Shown: piece after piece, positions 1-8,545 of the stretch | Numbering within the stretch: position 1 is the first letter of the stretch | Layout of the letters: every line of letters begins with the position of its first letter | Made by a program: the position numbers and the translations under genes | Origin: Bradyrhizobium jicamae | Lineage (GTDB): Bacteria; Pseudomonadota; Alphaproteobacteria; Rhizobiales; Xanthobacteraceae | Length of the DNA: 53,736 nucleotides | Assembly: GCF_018130215.1 (NCBI RefSeq) | Contig: NZ_JAFCKQ010000055.1 | Coordinates: 1 to 53,736, forward strand | Direction of reading: 5' to 3' | Notes under the pieces: model-generated | The model's input: only the letters and a program-made list of their open reading frames with translations | Databases searched by the model: none | What the model was told of the DNA's origin: nothing

Positions 1-140
1 GTGGTCCTACCCCCGTGCTTTCTACCTTGCACGGGGCCCATGGGTGCGATCGGCACCCGGCTTTCCCTGCGCCCTCTCTGAGATGAGGGGCGGAATGAGC
101 GGCAAGACTCGGGCACTCATGTCGCGAGAACGCGCATACT
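1..140. repeat. Dispersed intergenic repeat, Bradyrhizobium type
   Basis: No credible gene lies here. Read on the minus strand it gives a string containing ERAQGKPGADRTHGPR. I recognise this as a signature of shadow ORFs annotated many times in Bradyrhizobium genomes, which marks a high-copy non-coding repeat. The family assignment is from memory; copy number was not tested. Confidence 0.5.
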
Positions 141-159
141 TGTTCAATTGTCTTCGCCC

Positions 160-250
160 GCGAAGGTGGGCGATCCAGTACGCCACGGCTCCTCGGCCCA
201 AGCAAAACTGCCTCTGGAATACCGGATCGCCCGGTCGAGCCGGGCGATGA
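160..250. repeat. Palindromic intergenic repeat (REP-like)
   Basis: A perfect 9-bp inverted repeat (226-234 with 240-248, loop tcgag) sits inside a stretch typical of Bradyrhizobium intergenic elements; its minus-strand shadow reads RLDRAI. From 250 to 561 I see no gene, only similar low-information sequence leading to the dctP ribosome binding site. Confidence 0.55.
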
Positions 251-561
251 CACCGAAACCGTGATGTCTGCAAATGACAAACGGGTTCATCGCCGACGGC
301 GGTGTGCATTCGCGCCCGGCGAACCCGCCATTGCCGAACCTCGCATTGACCTCGCAGGCTTCACAGGGCACAGCGTGCGGCGATGTCATCGAGCGGTCGC
401 AAGAGCCGCAGGGGATACCGTCGCGGCGAATTTTGCGGTGCAGCAATTGCCTGCATCGGACCCTGCTAAAGGGGCAATGGCGTTCGCTACGGCTTGTCTG
501 TAATGGTGCGGCCGGATGTCCGGGGCGACAGTTCGCGCCTCGCAATGACGCGGGAGGAAAC

Positions 562-1581
562 ATGCGTAAATTCATTCTGGCTGCGGCGTCGATCGCGGCA
601 ATGACTCTAGTCGGATCGGCTTTTGTGGGGCCGGCCTCGGCGCAGTCGCCGATCGTGATCAAGTTCAGCCACGTGGTGGCGTCCGACACCCCGAAGGGCA
701 AGGCGGCCGACAAGTTCAAGGAGCTTGCCGAGAAGTACACCAACGGCAAGGTCAAGGTCGAGGTCTATCCGAACTCGACGCTCTACAAGGACAAGGAAGA
801 GCTCGAGGCGCTTCAACTCGGCGCGGTGCAGATGCTGGCGCCGTCGAATTCGAAGTTCGGCCCGATCGGCATCAAGGAATTCGAGGTGTTCGATCTGCCC
901 TACATCCTGCCCGACCTGAAGTCGCTGCGGAAGGTCACCGACGGGCCGCTCGGCGCCAAGCTGCTGCAGAAGCTGGATTCCAAGGGCATGACCGGCCTGG
1001 CCTACTGGGACAACGGCTTCAAGCAGATGAGCGCGAACAAGAAGCTGGTCGCGCCGTCCGATTACAAGGGCCTGAAGTTCCGCATCCAGTCGTCCAAGGT
1101 GCTGGAAGCTCAATTCCGCGCGCTCGGCGCGATCCCGCAGGTGATGGCGTTCTCGGATGTCTACCAGGCGCTGCAGACCGGCGTCGTGGACGGCCAGGAG
1201 AACACCTGGTCGAACATCTACACCCAGAAAATGCATGAGGTGCAGAAATATGCCACCGTCACCAACCACGGCTACATCGGCTACGTCGTGGTCGTGAACA
1301 AGAAGTTCTGGGACGGCCTGCCGGCCGACATCCGCGACGAACTGAACAAGGCGATGAAGGAAGCGACCGAATTCGGCAACAGCCAGTCGGCCAAGGAGAA
1401 CGACGACGCGCTCGAAGCGATCAAGAAGGCCGGCAAGACGGAAATCATCTCGCTGACGCCGGAGCAGGACGAGGCGATGCGCAAGGCGATGATGCCGGTC
1501 TACAAGGAGGTCGCCTCGCGTGTCGGTCAGCCCCTGATCGACGAATTCCTGAAAGAGACGGGCCGCAGCCCGATGAACTAA
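562..1581 (+). CDS. dctP: TRAP transporter solute-binding protein (DctP family)
   Basis: This is the periplasmic receptor of a TRAP transporter, which captures an organic acid or similar solute and delivers it to the DctQ-DctM membrane complex. The 339-aa product starts at the ATG preceded by GGGAGGAAAC; an in-frame extension upstream runs through repeat DNA and lacks a ribosome site. Residues 1-27 form a Sec signal peptide ending in ASAQS. The mature part carries DctP hallmarks: an IKFSHV first strand, the LGAVQM segment, FDLPYIL, and a Q-x-G-V-V-D-G-Q-E-N motif near residue 210 that includes the region of the conserved arginine/substrate contact. Length fits the family (about 330 aa). dctQ and dctM follow, so the system is complete. 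Ligand specificity cannot be read from the sequence. Confidence 0.95.
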   Translation: MRKFILAAASIAAMTLVGSAFVGPASAQSPIVIKFSHVVASDTPKGKAADKFKELAEKYTNGKVKVEVYPNSTLYKDKEELEALQLGAVQMLAPSNSKFGPIGIKEFEVFDLPYILPDLKSLRKVTDGPLGAKLLQKLDSKGMTGLAYWDNGFKQMSANKKLVAPSDYKGLKFRIQSSKVLEAQFRALGAIPQVMAFSDVYQALQTGVVDGQENTWSNIYTQKMHEVQKYATVTNHGYIGYVVVVNKKFWDGLPADIRDELNKAMKEATEFGNSQSAKENDDALEAIKKAGKTEIISLTPEQDEAMRKAMMPVYKEVASRVGQPLIDEFLKETGRSPMN

Positions 1582-1585
1582 GGTT

Positions 1586-1742
1586 GGGTCACCTCGCCCC
1601 GCGTGCGGGGAGAGGTCGGAATTCAAGCGCAGCTTGAATTTCGGGTGAGGGGGAGTCTCCGCGCGCGCAACCGTCATTGTGCTCGCGGAAGGAGCCCCTC
1701 ACCCCAACCCTCCTCCCGCAAGAGCGGGGAGAGGGGGTCGAT
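1586..1742. repeat. REP-like inverted repeats between dctP and dctQ
   Basis: The 196-bp spacer between dctP and dctQ holds two related hairpin-forming units: ccccgcgtgcgggg within a ctc/gag-rich context near 1595-1612, and cctcccgcaagagcgggg near 1711-1730. Between them is an aattcaagc/gcttgaatt palindrome (1620-1639). I recognise this as a common Bradyrhizobium intergenic repeat. In an operon such an element may lower expression of the membrane subunits relative to the binding protein (inference). Confidence 0.6.
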
Positions 1743-1777
1743 GCTCTGGCCGAGGGCCGGCCATGACTGGGGGAAAG

Positions 1778-2350
1778 ATGTTCTTACGAATTCTGGACAG
1801 GCTTGAGGAAATCATCATCGCGAGCCTGATGGGCGCCGCGACGCTGCTGACCTTCGTCACCGTCCTGCACCGCTTCCTGGTGGACGTGCCGTTCCTCTAT
1901 CCGTACCTGTTCGGCATCAACCTCGCATGGTCGCAGGAACTCTGCATCTACATGTTCATCTGGATGGCGAAGTTCGGCGCCGCTTATGGCGTGCGTGCCG
2001 GCGTCCATGTCGGCGTCGACGTCCTGATCAACCGGCTCAATGATTACTGGCGCAAGCGCACCATCACCTTCGGCCTGCTCGGCGGCGCGCTGTTCACCGG
2101 CATCGTCGGCACCATGGGCGCCAAATTCGTGTTCGAGCTGATGCACACCGACCAGGTGTCGCCCGACATGGAGATCCCGAGCTGGATCGTCTACGCCTGC
2201 ATCCCGCTCGGCTCCTACCTGATGTGCTTCCGCTTCCTCCAGGTGTGCTGGGCCTACTGGCGGACCGGCGAGCTGCCGCACCATGACGCCTCCCATGTCG
2301 AGGGCGTCGAGACCAGCAAGACCGCGCCGATCGCGCTTGGAGAAGCGTGA
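1778..2350 (+). CDS. dctQ: TRAP transporter small permease (DctQ family)
   Basis: This is the small membrane subunit of the TRAP transporter, which pairs with DctM in the inner membrane. The 190-aa protein shows four hydrophobic segments and the family's SQELCIYMFIWMAKFGAAY stretch after the second. I placed the start at 1778 because GGGGGAAAG lies just upstream and the first helix begins about 10 residues in. An ATG at 1763 and the longer frame from 1679 are alternatives, but the latter reads through the repeat element. The stop overlaps the dctM start by one base, implying translational coupling. Confidence 0.92.
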   Translation: MFLRILDRLEEIIIASLMGAATLLTFVTVLHRFLVDVPFLYPYLFGINLAWSQELCIYMFIWMAKFGAAYGVRAGVHVGVDVLINRLNDYWRKRTITFGLLGGALFTGIVGTMGAKFVFELMHTDQVSPDMEIPSWIVYACIPLGSYLMCFRFLQVCWAYWRTGELPHHDASHVEGVETSKTAPIALGEA

Positions 2351-3633
2351 TGAGCGCAGCCCTGATCTTCGGACTGCTGTTTGCCCTGATGCTGACGGGC
2401 ATGCCGATCTCGATCTCGCTCGGCCTGACCGTGCTCACCTTCCTGTTCACCATGACGGAGGTGCCGATCGAGAGCGTCGGCCTGAAGCTGTTTTCGGGCC
2501 TCGACAATTTCGGCATCATGGCGATCCCGTTCTTCATCCTGGCCGGCACCTTCCTGACCCGCGGCGGCGTGGCGCGGCGGATGATCGCGTTCACGACATC
2601 GCTCGTAGGGCATCTGCCCGGCGGGCTCGGGCTTGCCGGCGTTGCGGCCTGCGCGATGTTCGCGGCGATCTCCGGCTCGAGCGTTGCGACCGTGGTCGCG
2701 ATCGGATCGATCATGATGCCGGCGATGGTCGATCACGGCTATCCGAAGCGTTTCGGCGTCGGCGTGATCTCGACCTCGGGCGCGCTCGGCATCCTGGTGC
2801 CGCCCTCGATCATCCTGGTGCTGTACGGCGTCTCCACCAACACCTCGATCGGCGCGCTGTTCATGGCCGGCATCGTGCCGGGCGTGCTGCTGGCGCTGAT
2901 GCTGGCCGCGGTGACCTTCTTCGTCGCCAGGCGCAACGGCTATCCGAAGATGCCGAAGGCGACCTTCGCGCAGCAGTTCAAGGCGTTCCGCGAGAGCATC
3001 TGGGGCCTCTCGCTGATCGCGATCGTGCTCGGCGGGATCTATGGCGGCATCTTCACGCCGACGGAAGCCGCCGCGGTCGCCGCCACCTACGCCTTCTTCA
3101 TCACGGTGTTCGTGTACAAGGAACTGAGGCTGACCGAGGTCCCGAAGGTGCTGTTGCAGGCGGCGAGCATGAGCTCGATGCTGCTCTACATCATCACCAA
3201 CGCCGTGCTGTTTTCCTTCCTGATGACGCATGAGCAGATCCCGCAGGAGATGGCGGCCTGGATCATCGACAAGAACTTCTCGGTGTGGATGTTCCTGCTG
3301 GTCGTCAACGTCATCCTGCTGCTGGCCGGCAACGTGATGGATCCGTCGTCGATCCTCCTGATCATGGCGCCGATCCTGTTTCCGCTGGCGACCAAGCTCG
3401 GCATCCATCCGGTGCATCTCGGCATCCTGATGATCGTCAACACCGAGGTCGGGCTGTGCCACCCGCCGGTCGGGCTCAATCTCTACATCGCAAGCAGTAT
3501 CGCCAAGATGGGCATCAGCGAGATCACGATCTCGGTGTTGCCGTGGCTTTGCGCGATGCTGGTGTTCCTCGGCCTGATCACCTACGTGCCGGAAATCTCG
3601 CTGTGGCTGCCGCGATTGCTGGGGATGATCTAG
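2350..3633 (+). CDS. dctM: TRAP transporter large permease (DctM family)
   Basis: This is the 427-aa large permease of the TRAP system, the ion-coupled transport channel. About 12 hydrophobic segments span the protein. Family signatures are visible: LTGMPISISLGL near the start, IMAIPFFILAG around residue 57, VPPSIILVLYG near 150, and GNVMDPSSILLIMAPIL and CHPPVGLNLY in the C-terminal half. The ATG overlaps the dctQ stop (TGATG), and a GTG three bases earlier is the only close alternative. Length is typical (about 425-430 aa). About 150 bp without a recognisable gene follow. Confidence 0.95.
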   Translation: MSAALIFGLLFALMLTGMPISISLGLTVLTFLFTMTEVPIESVGLKLFSGLDNFGIMAIPFFILAGTFLTRGGVARRMIAFTTSLVGHLPGGLGLAGVAACAMFAAISGSSVATVVAIGSIMMPAMVDHGYPKRFGVGVISTSGALGILVPPSIILVLYGVSTNTSIGALFMAGIVPGVLLALMLAAVTFFVARRNGYPKMPKATFAQQFKAFRESIWGLSLIAIVLGGIYGGIFTPTEAAAVAATYAFFITVFVYKELRLTEVPKVLLQAASMSSMLLYIITNAVLFSFLMTHEQIPQEMAAWIIDKNFSVWMFLLVVNVILLLAGNVMDPSSILLIMAPILFPLATKLGIHPVHLGILMIVNTEVGLCHPPVGLNLYIASSIAKMGISEITISVLPWLCAMLVFLGLITYVPEISLWLPRLLGMI

Positions 3634-3780
3634 CGCAACATGGTTCATGCGAAATCGGCTTCGTGTCTGGTTGTTTCGGAAGGGATTACATCTTGGTAAG
3701 AGAGGTCTCCCTGTCCAATCGGTAAGTTGAAGGCGCTCTCCTGGCGCATCATCTTCAAGCAACCTTCAAAGGAGGTTCGT

Positions 3781-4395
3781 ATGAAGAAAGTTCTGCTCGC
3801 CGGTGTCGCGGCGCTCACGATTGCAGGTTCGACCGTGGTCTATGCCCAGCATCGTCCATGGTTCCACAGCCAGATGCGGATGAGCCCGGAGGATCGGGCC
3901 GCCTTCCTCGACGCGCGCATCGCCGGCGTCCACGCCGGGCTGAAGCTGACGGCGGACCAGGAGAAGCTGTGGCCGCCGGTCGAGGCCGCGGTGCGCGACT
4001 TCGCCAAGATGCGGATCGATCGCGCCAATGCGCGGATGGCCGCCGACAAGGCCGATGCCGACAAGCCCGATGCCGGGCAGGCCGAGAAGCCGGAGAATCC
4101 GGTCGCCAGGCTCCGCGAGCGCGCCGAGAACATGGGGGCGACCGCAGCTGCGCTGACGAAGATCGCAGACGCCGCCGATCCGCTCTACAAGACGCTCGAC
4201 GACGGCCAGAAGCGCCGCCTGACCATGCTCACCCACATGGAAGGGCGTGGCTTTGGCGCCGAAGGCTGGCGCCGCCATCGCCTCGAGCGCGGCATGGACC
4301 GCTGGGAGCGTGGCAGCCGTGACCACGACCGCTTCGACCGCGACCATTTCGACCATGACGGCGGGCCGGATCAGGAGCGCTCCGGCCGGCTCTGA
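3781..4395 (+). CDS. Spy/CpxP-like periplasmic protein with LTxxQ motifs
   Basis: A 204-aa secreted protein begins at an ATG preceded by an excellent ribosome site (AAAGGAGGTTCGT), which overrides the longer in-frame extension from 3727. Residues 1-21 are a signal peptide ending in VYAQ. A helical region contains LKLTADQ and a second DDGQKRRL segment, the LTxxQ pattern of the Spy/CpxP family of ATP-independent periplasmic chaperones and stress adaptors. The middle is Ala/Asp/Lys-rich (ADKADADKPDAG), and the tail is rich in His, Asp and Arg, which may bind metal (inference). No sensor kinase is adjacent. The role in envelope stress comes from the family only. Confidence 0.8.
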   Translation: MKKVLLAGVAALTIAGSTVVYAQHRPWFHSQMRMSPEDRAAFLDARIAGVHAGLKLTADQEKLWPPVEAAVRDFAKMRIDRANARMAADKADADKPDAGQAEKPENPVARLRERAENMGATAAALTKIADAADPLYKTLDDGQKRRLTMLTHMEGRGFGAEGWRRHRLERGMDRWERGSRDHDRFDRDHFDHDGGPDQERSGRL

Positions 4396-4431
4396 GGGCC
4401 GGCCAGGACGCCCCGTCTAACCCATGGAAAA

Positions 4432-4450
4432 GCCGCCGGATTCCGGCGGC
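4432..4450 (+). terminator. Candidate hairpin terminator
   Basis: A perfect 8-bp GC stem (GCCGCCGG/CCGGCGGC) with a 3-base loop lies 37 bp after the Spy-like gene and before the tRNA. There is no clear T tract, so it could also be a REP-type hairpin. Confidence 0.45.
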
Positions 4451-4569
4451 GTCTCGCACGGTGACGACACCGCCAAAAGATGGGAAAAGTTGCCTTCGAT
4501 TGCTGGACATACCGGAATCGCTTTGCTAAACGACGGCCCTCTCGCGAGGGTCATTTCCGGACCGGTTCC

Positions 4570-4645
<76 letters not shown>

Positions 4646-4904
4646 ATGACCTCGAGAGCCTGGCGGCGATGCAGGGTTGCCATTCCGGCAATCCGTCACC
4701 TGACCATTCTGACAAATTCCACCTTTCCGTTCTCGCGCTCAGTCGTTTGCGCCCGCAATCCATTGCGCATCGCGCGTCACGACCAGCCGGGTTGCGTGAG
4801 CGACTGATGATGCTCGTCCTCCAATCGCCAAGGTGGCGTTGGGTCTGCCCTCGCAATTTTCGATGTCCACCTATGGCCGGCTTCCTCTGATTGGCACGCG
4901 GGCA
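4646..4904. other. Intergenic, no gene seen
   Basis: Between the tRNA and the 5' element at 4905 I see no credible gene. The overlapping short frames have no ribosome sites or recognisable protein motifs. Confidence 0.5.
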
Positions 4905-4965
4905 CTAAGCGCGTGTGCAAAAATCACACTTGAGGATTTTTTCGCCATTTTTGCTCATTAACCAA
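4905..4965 (+). repeat. 5' leader element, left copy (repeated at 53681)
   Basis: An unusually AT-rich block runs through aaatcacactt and then gattttttcgccatttttgct to cattaacc, ending just before an ATG at 4966. The same block, with a few substitutions and in the same orientation, closes the window at 53681-53736. Its position upstream of coding remnants suggests a promoter or 5' untranslated region conserved among paralogous genes, not a transposon end. Confidence 0.7.
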
Positions 4966-4978
4966 ATGCCTAGATTCC

Positions 4979-5206
4979 GTCACCGGCACCGTTGCGAGTT
5001 CCGCATCGCAGACCATTACCGTGACGGATACTGCGCCCACGACCGCCCCAGGCCCGACATCGACCCTGGTAAACCATGGCTTTGCCCTGCTGAACCAGCA
5101 TCTGGCCAGCAACACCGGTCGGCTCGATCATGGTCAGATCGAAGCTGCGGTTTCGCACGGCGAGGGCCTCATTCATGACGGGCTCCTGACCCGGCCGCAA
5201 CACTGA
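4979..5206 (+). pseudogene. C-terminal remnant of a repeat-containing surface protein
   Basis: An open frame without its own ribosome site reads VTGTVASSASQTITVTDTAP and continues through LVNHGFALLNQHLAS to a stop at 5204-5206. The Thr/Val/Ser-rich beta-strand section followed by a short helical tail resembles the end of large rhizobial VCBS/autotransporter-like surface proteins. The ATG at 4966, which follows the conserved leader, is out of frame with it (13 bases). The picture is of a large gene that lost nearly all its body, leaving promoter, start and tail. Family assignment is from general resemblance only. Confidence 0.45.
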
Positions 5207-5215
5207 TCCGTTCCG

Positions 5216-5242
5216 GCATCCGGGCGCTTCACGCCCGGATGC
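5216..5242 (+). terminator. Perfect 11-bp hairpin after the surface-protein remnant
   Basis: GCATCCGGGCG (5216-5226) pairs perfectly with CGCCCGGATGC (5232-5242) around a 5-base loop, ten bases after the stop at 5206. It has no T tract. It is probably the original transcription terminator of the decayed gene. The following 150 bp up to 5390 show no gene. Confidence 0.55.
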
Positions 5243-5390
5243 AACGTCTCGTTGACGACCAACAGCTTCTGATCCGCCACGGTCAGATTGACCTGACGCA
5301 CTGTGCATCGTGCGCGCTTCGCCATATGCTCCGGCACAGCTATCGGTCATCGCCATGGTGACAAGGCGCCGAAGTCAGCGAAGGTGAAGC

Positions 5391-6392
5391 ATGGTTACGC
5401 ACACGTTTTCCTGCATCGACGGGCACACATGCGGAAATCCGGTGCGCCTCGTCTTCGGCGGCGGCCCCCACCTTGAGGGCTCGAACATGCTTGAAAAGCG
5501 ATCCCACTTCCTTCGAGAATATGACTGGATCCGTACTGGCCTGATGTTCGAGCCGCGTGGCCATGACATGATGTCCGGCTCGATCCTCTATCCGCCGACG
5601 CGCCCCGACTGCGACCTGGCGGTGCTGTTCATCGAGACGTCTGGGTGTCTTCCGATGTGCGGGCACGGCACCATAGGAACCGTCACAATGGGCATCGAGA
5701 ACGGCCTCATTCGGCCACGCGAACCGGGCAGGTTGTCGATCGACGCTCCGGCCGGAAAGGTCGAGATTGTCTATCGGCAGGAAGGTCGCTTTGTCGAGGA
5801 AGTGCAGCTCACCAACGTACCGAGTTTCCTTTACGCCGAAGGGTTGGCCGCCGAGGTCGAGGGACTCGGCGAGATTGTTGTCGACGTTGCCTACGGGGGT
5901 AACTTCTACGCTATTGTCGAGCCGCAAAGAAACTTTCGCGATATAGCGGACCATTCTGCAGGGCAGCTCGTGGGATGGTCGCCGCGTCTTCGCGCCGCGC
6001 TCAACGAGAAGTACGAGTTCGTTCACCCCGAACAGCCGCAGATCAACGGTCTCAGCCACATTCAGTGGACCGGCAAGTCGACGAAGCCGGAGGCGCATGC
6101 CCGCAACGCCGTATTCTATGGAGAAAAGGCCATCGACCGCTCACCGTGCGGTACCGGGACGTCCGCCCGCATGGCCCAGCTCGCAGCGAAGGGCAAGCTC
6201 AAGGCCGGCGATGAGTTCGTGCATGAATCGATCATCGGCTCACTCTTCAAGGGTCGGGTTGAGGCCATGGTCGAGGTTGCCAGCCGTGGCGCCATCGTGC
6301 CATCCATCGCTGGTTGGGCACGCATGACCGGTTACAACACGATCTTCATCGATGATCGCGATCCGTACGCGCACGGCTTTTCGGTGAAGTGA
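5391..6392 (+). CDS. 4-hydroxyproline 2-epimerase (proline racemase family)
   Basis: This 333-aa cytosolic enzyme of the proline racemase superfamily probably interconverts trans-4-hydroxy-L-proline and cis-4-hydroxy-D-proline, the first step of hydroxyproline catabolism. Both catalytic cysteines of the two-base mechanism are visible: Cys90 in MCGHGTIG and Cys253 in DRSPCGTGTS. Cys at both positions argues for epimerase/racemase activity; a Thr at the second site would indicate a dehydratase. The substrate-binding Asp249 precedes the second motif. Length fits 4-Hyp epimerases. No D-hydroxyproline dehydrogenase, deaminase or aldehyde dehydrogenase is adjacent. A DadA-like dehydrogenase fragment lies 30 kb away. 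The ribosome site is weak (GGTGAAGC). Confidence 0.88.
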   Translation: MVTHTFSCIDGHTCGNPVRLVFGGGPHLEGSNMLEKRSHFLREYDWIRTGLMFEPRGHDMMSGSILYPPTRPDCDLAVLFIETSGCLPMCGHGTIGTVTMGIENGLIRPREPGRLSIDAPAGKVEIVYRQEGRFVEEVQLTNVPSFLYAEGLAAEVEGLGEIVVDVAYGGNFYAIVEPQRNFRDIADHSAGQLVGWSPRLRAALNEKYEFVHPEQPQINGLSHIQWTGKSTKPEAHARNAVFYGEKAIDRSPCGTGTSARMAQLAAKGKLKAGDEFVHESIIGSLFKGRVEAMVEVASRGAIVPSIAGWARMTGYNTIFIDDRDPYAHGFSVK

Positions 6393-6465
6393 ACCTTCGC
6401 CTGGTTCCAAGCCAACGATGCCGTGGCCGTCGTGAACGTGATCCTTGCCGCGTGGCAAGCCGGGC

Positions 6466-8364
6466 TTATGCCTGCGCGACGAGGAACCTCTCGAAGAATG
6501 TAGCGAGTTCGTCGTGTGCATCGAGCGGGAGGACGTTCGCGACATGCTGGTCGGGACGCACGATCAGCAGTGCGCCGTTCGCGCGGTCGATCCCGCGCAG
6601 AACGAAGATATCCGGCCCGTTCTTCACGTCGGACGTGAACACCTTCTCATAGTCAATCAGCCCGAATTTTCCCTTGCGCGGTAGCAGCATCGGGGGCAGT
6701 TCATCAACCTTGAGATCGCGATGCCCCTGCTGGAAGATCGCGCGTACGTCGATGACGCTGTCGATGTTGGCGTCCTCCGGCGTGTACCGCTTCACCGGCG
6801 AGCGATCGGACTTGGCGAGGAACGTCATCAGCGCACGCAGTTTCTGACCCCCGCCGTCCGCGAAGGCGTATAGCCGCCACGCGCCGTCCGCGCGCGCCGC
6901 ATGACCGAGTTGCATGGGCTTCGCGTCGGCGAGGCGCACCACCTGCGCGGAGTGGAAGCGCATGCCGATCGTGAAGCCTTTCGCGAGCGCCTGATGCGTC
7001 GCTGGCGCGGTCAGAAAGGTCTGTGGCGGATAGAGCGTCGCAACGCCGGCAGTGTAGCGGCCCGACATCGTAAAATACGCCTGCAGCTCCGCCGGATCGA
7101 CGCCGCCGCGCTCGGGATGTGCCGGATCCTTGGGCGGCGATGCCATGATCTTCGACCACTCCTTGTCGAAATCGATCAGGCGCTGTGCAACCGCGTAGCG
7201 TTCCGTCGTGTAGGTGCGAAGCAGGTCCGGCTTCGCACGCCCCTCGAGCACGGCGGCGAGCTTCCAGCCGAGGTTGTAGGCGTCCTGCATGGACACGTTC
7301 ATCCCTTGCCCGGCCTTGGCGCTGTGCGTATGGCAGGCGTCACCCGCGATGAAGACGCGCGGCGTGCGGTCCGTTTTGTCCCCAACGTCGTCGAACCGGT
7401 CCGTGACACGCTGGCCGACCTGATAGACCGCAAACCATGCGACACTGCGCACGTCGAGCGTGTAGGGCTTCAGTACGCGCTGCGCTGTGGCGATCACCGT
7501 CTCCTGCGTGTGCTGGCGGAAGGCGTCGCGGTTGTTCGGGTCGATCTCGCCCATGTCGACGTACAGCCGCGCGAGATAGCCGCCCTCGCGCGGAATCAGC
7601 AGGATGTTGCCTTCGGTCTTCGACTGGATCGCTGCCTTGAGACGGATGTCGGGGAAGTCGGTGACTGCCAGCATGTCGACCACGCCCCAGGCGTGGTTGG
7701 CGAAATCGCCCTGCGGCTTCGCGCCGATCGCCTCGCGCACGCCGCTGCGCGCGCCGTCGCAGCCGACGACGTATTTCGCGCGAACCACCTTCTGCTCGCC
7801 GGTCGCGACATCCTTCACCGTCACGACGACCGGATGTTCACCGTCGCGCTCCACCGTGAGGCCGACGAACTCCGTGCCGAAATTGGGTGCGAACCGCGTC
7901 GGCGACCTTGCGGCATACTCCTGGAGATACATCAAGAGGCGCGCCTGGTTGACGATCAGATGCGGGAATTCAGAGAGTCCGTCCTCGGTGTCCTGCACGC
8001 GGCCGGTGCGCGCGATCTTCGATGGATCATCCTGCGAGGGCCGCCAGAACACAGTCTCGTTGACCCAGTAGGATTCGCGCATCAGTTTCGCGCTCAGGCC
8101 GAATGCGTCGAACATCTCGACCGTCCGGCAGGCGACGCCGTCAGCCTGTCCGACCTGGAGAGGACCTTCGCGGCGTTCGACGAGCCGCGTGCTGATGCAA
8201 GGGAAGGTCGAAAGCTGCGCGGCGAGCAGCATGCCGGCCGGGCCGGCGCCGACGATGAGCACGTCGCAGGCCGCGGGGAGGGCCGCGCTGCGCGCCTCGG
8301 CGCCGGGCGCCGGCGCGAGGATGTCGGGGTCGCCGGGGGCATAGCCGTCGAGATAAAACTGCAT
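6466..8364 (-). CDS. FAD-dependent aromatic monooxygenase (phenol 2-monooxygenase / 3-hydroxybenzoate 4-hydroxylase type)
   Basis: A 632-aa class A flavoprotein hydroxylase that uses NAD(P)H and O2 to hydroxylate a phenolic ring. The N-terminal Rossmann fold has IVGAGPAGMLLA near residue 40, the DG motif reads VGCDGARSGVR, and the GD motif reads FIAGDACHTHSAKAGQGMN, which binds the FAD ribityl chain. The last 200 residues match the thioredoxin-like C-terminal domain of phenol hydroxylase and MobA, which explains the length (plain PHBH-type enzymes are about 400 aa). Two tandem ATGs are possible; I chose the second because it lies 6 bases after GGAGG (8367 is the other). It stands alone and is convergent with the epimerase gene. 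Substrate is unknown. Confidence 0.88.
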   Translation of the reverse strand: MQFYLDGYAPGDPDILAPAPGAEARSAALPAACDVLIVGAGPAGMLLAAQLSTFPCISTRLVERREGPLQVGQADGVACRTVEMFDAFGLSAKLMRESYWVNETVFWRPSQDDPSKIARTGRVQDTEDGLSEFPHLIVNQARLLMYLQEYAARSPTRFAPNFGTEFVGLTVERDGEHPVVVTVKDVATGEQKVVRAKYVVGCDGARSGVREAIGAKPQGDFANHAWGVVDMLAVTDFPDIRLKAAIQSKTEGNILLIPREGGYLARLYVDMGEIDPNNRDAFRQHTQETVIATAQRVLKPYTLDVRSVAWFAVYQVGQRVTDRFDDVGDKTDRTPRVFIAGDACHTHSAKAGQGMNVSMQDAYNLGWKLAAVLEGRAKPDLLRTYTTERYAVAQRLIDFDKEWSKIMASPPKDPAHPERGGVDPAELQAYFTMSGRYTAGVATLYPPQTFLTAPATHQALAKGFTIGMRFHSAQVVRLADAKPMQLGHAARADGAWRLYAFADGGGQKLRALMTFLAKSDRSPVKRYTPEDANIDSVIDVRAIFQQGHRDLKVDELPPMLLPRKGKFGLIDYEKVFTSDVKNGPDIFVLRGIDRANGALLIVRPDQHVANVLPLDAHDELATFFERFLVAQA

Positions 8365-8545
8365 CATCGTCCTCCCAGAGTTCGTCGCGGCGCGGTCGAT
8401 CTGGCATTTATCGCACCAGCGGGCAGCCGTCTTCGGGGCGGCCGTAAACTTCCGCGGCCGCGACCGTCACTACGACCTTGTAGCACGACCTGCGCGCTCT
8501 ACCAGCCGACCGGCAGATCGGCTTCGCGGGGAGCGAACGAAGCAG

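Noticed and set aside
2254..3762. 502-aa minus-strand frame opposite dctM
   Set aside because: It is antisense to a clear TRAP permease, its composition is low-complexity His/Arg/Asp/Gln, and it has no motif; this is a GC-rich shadow.
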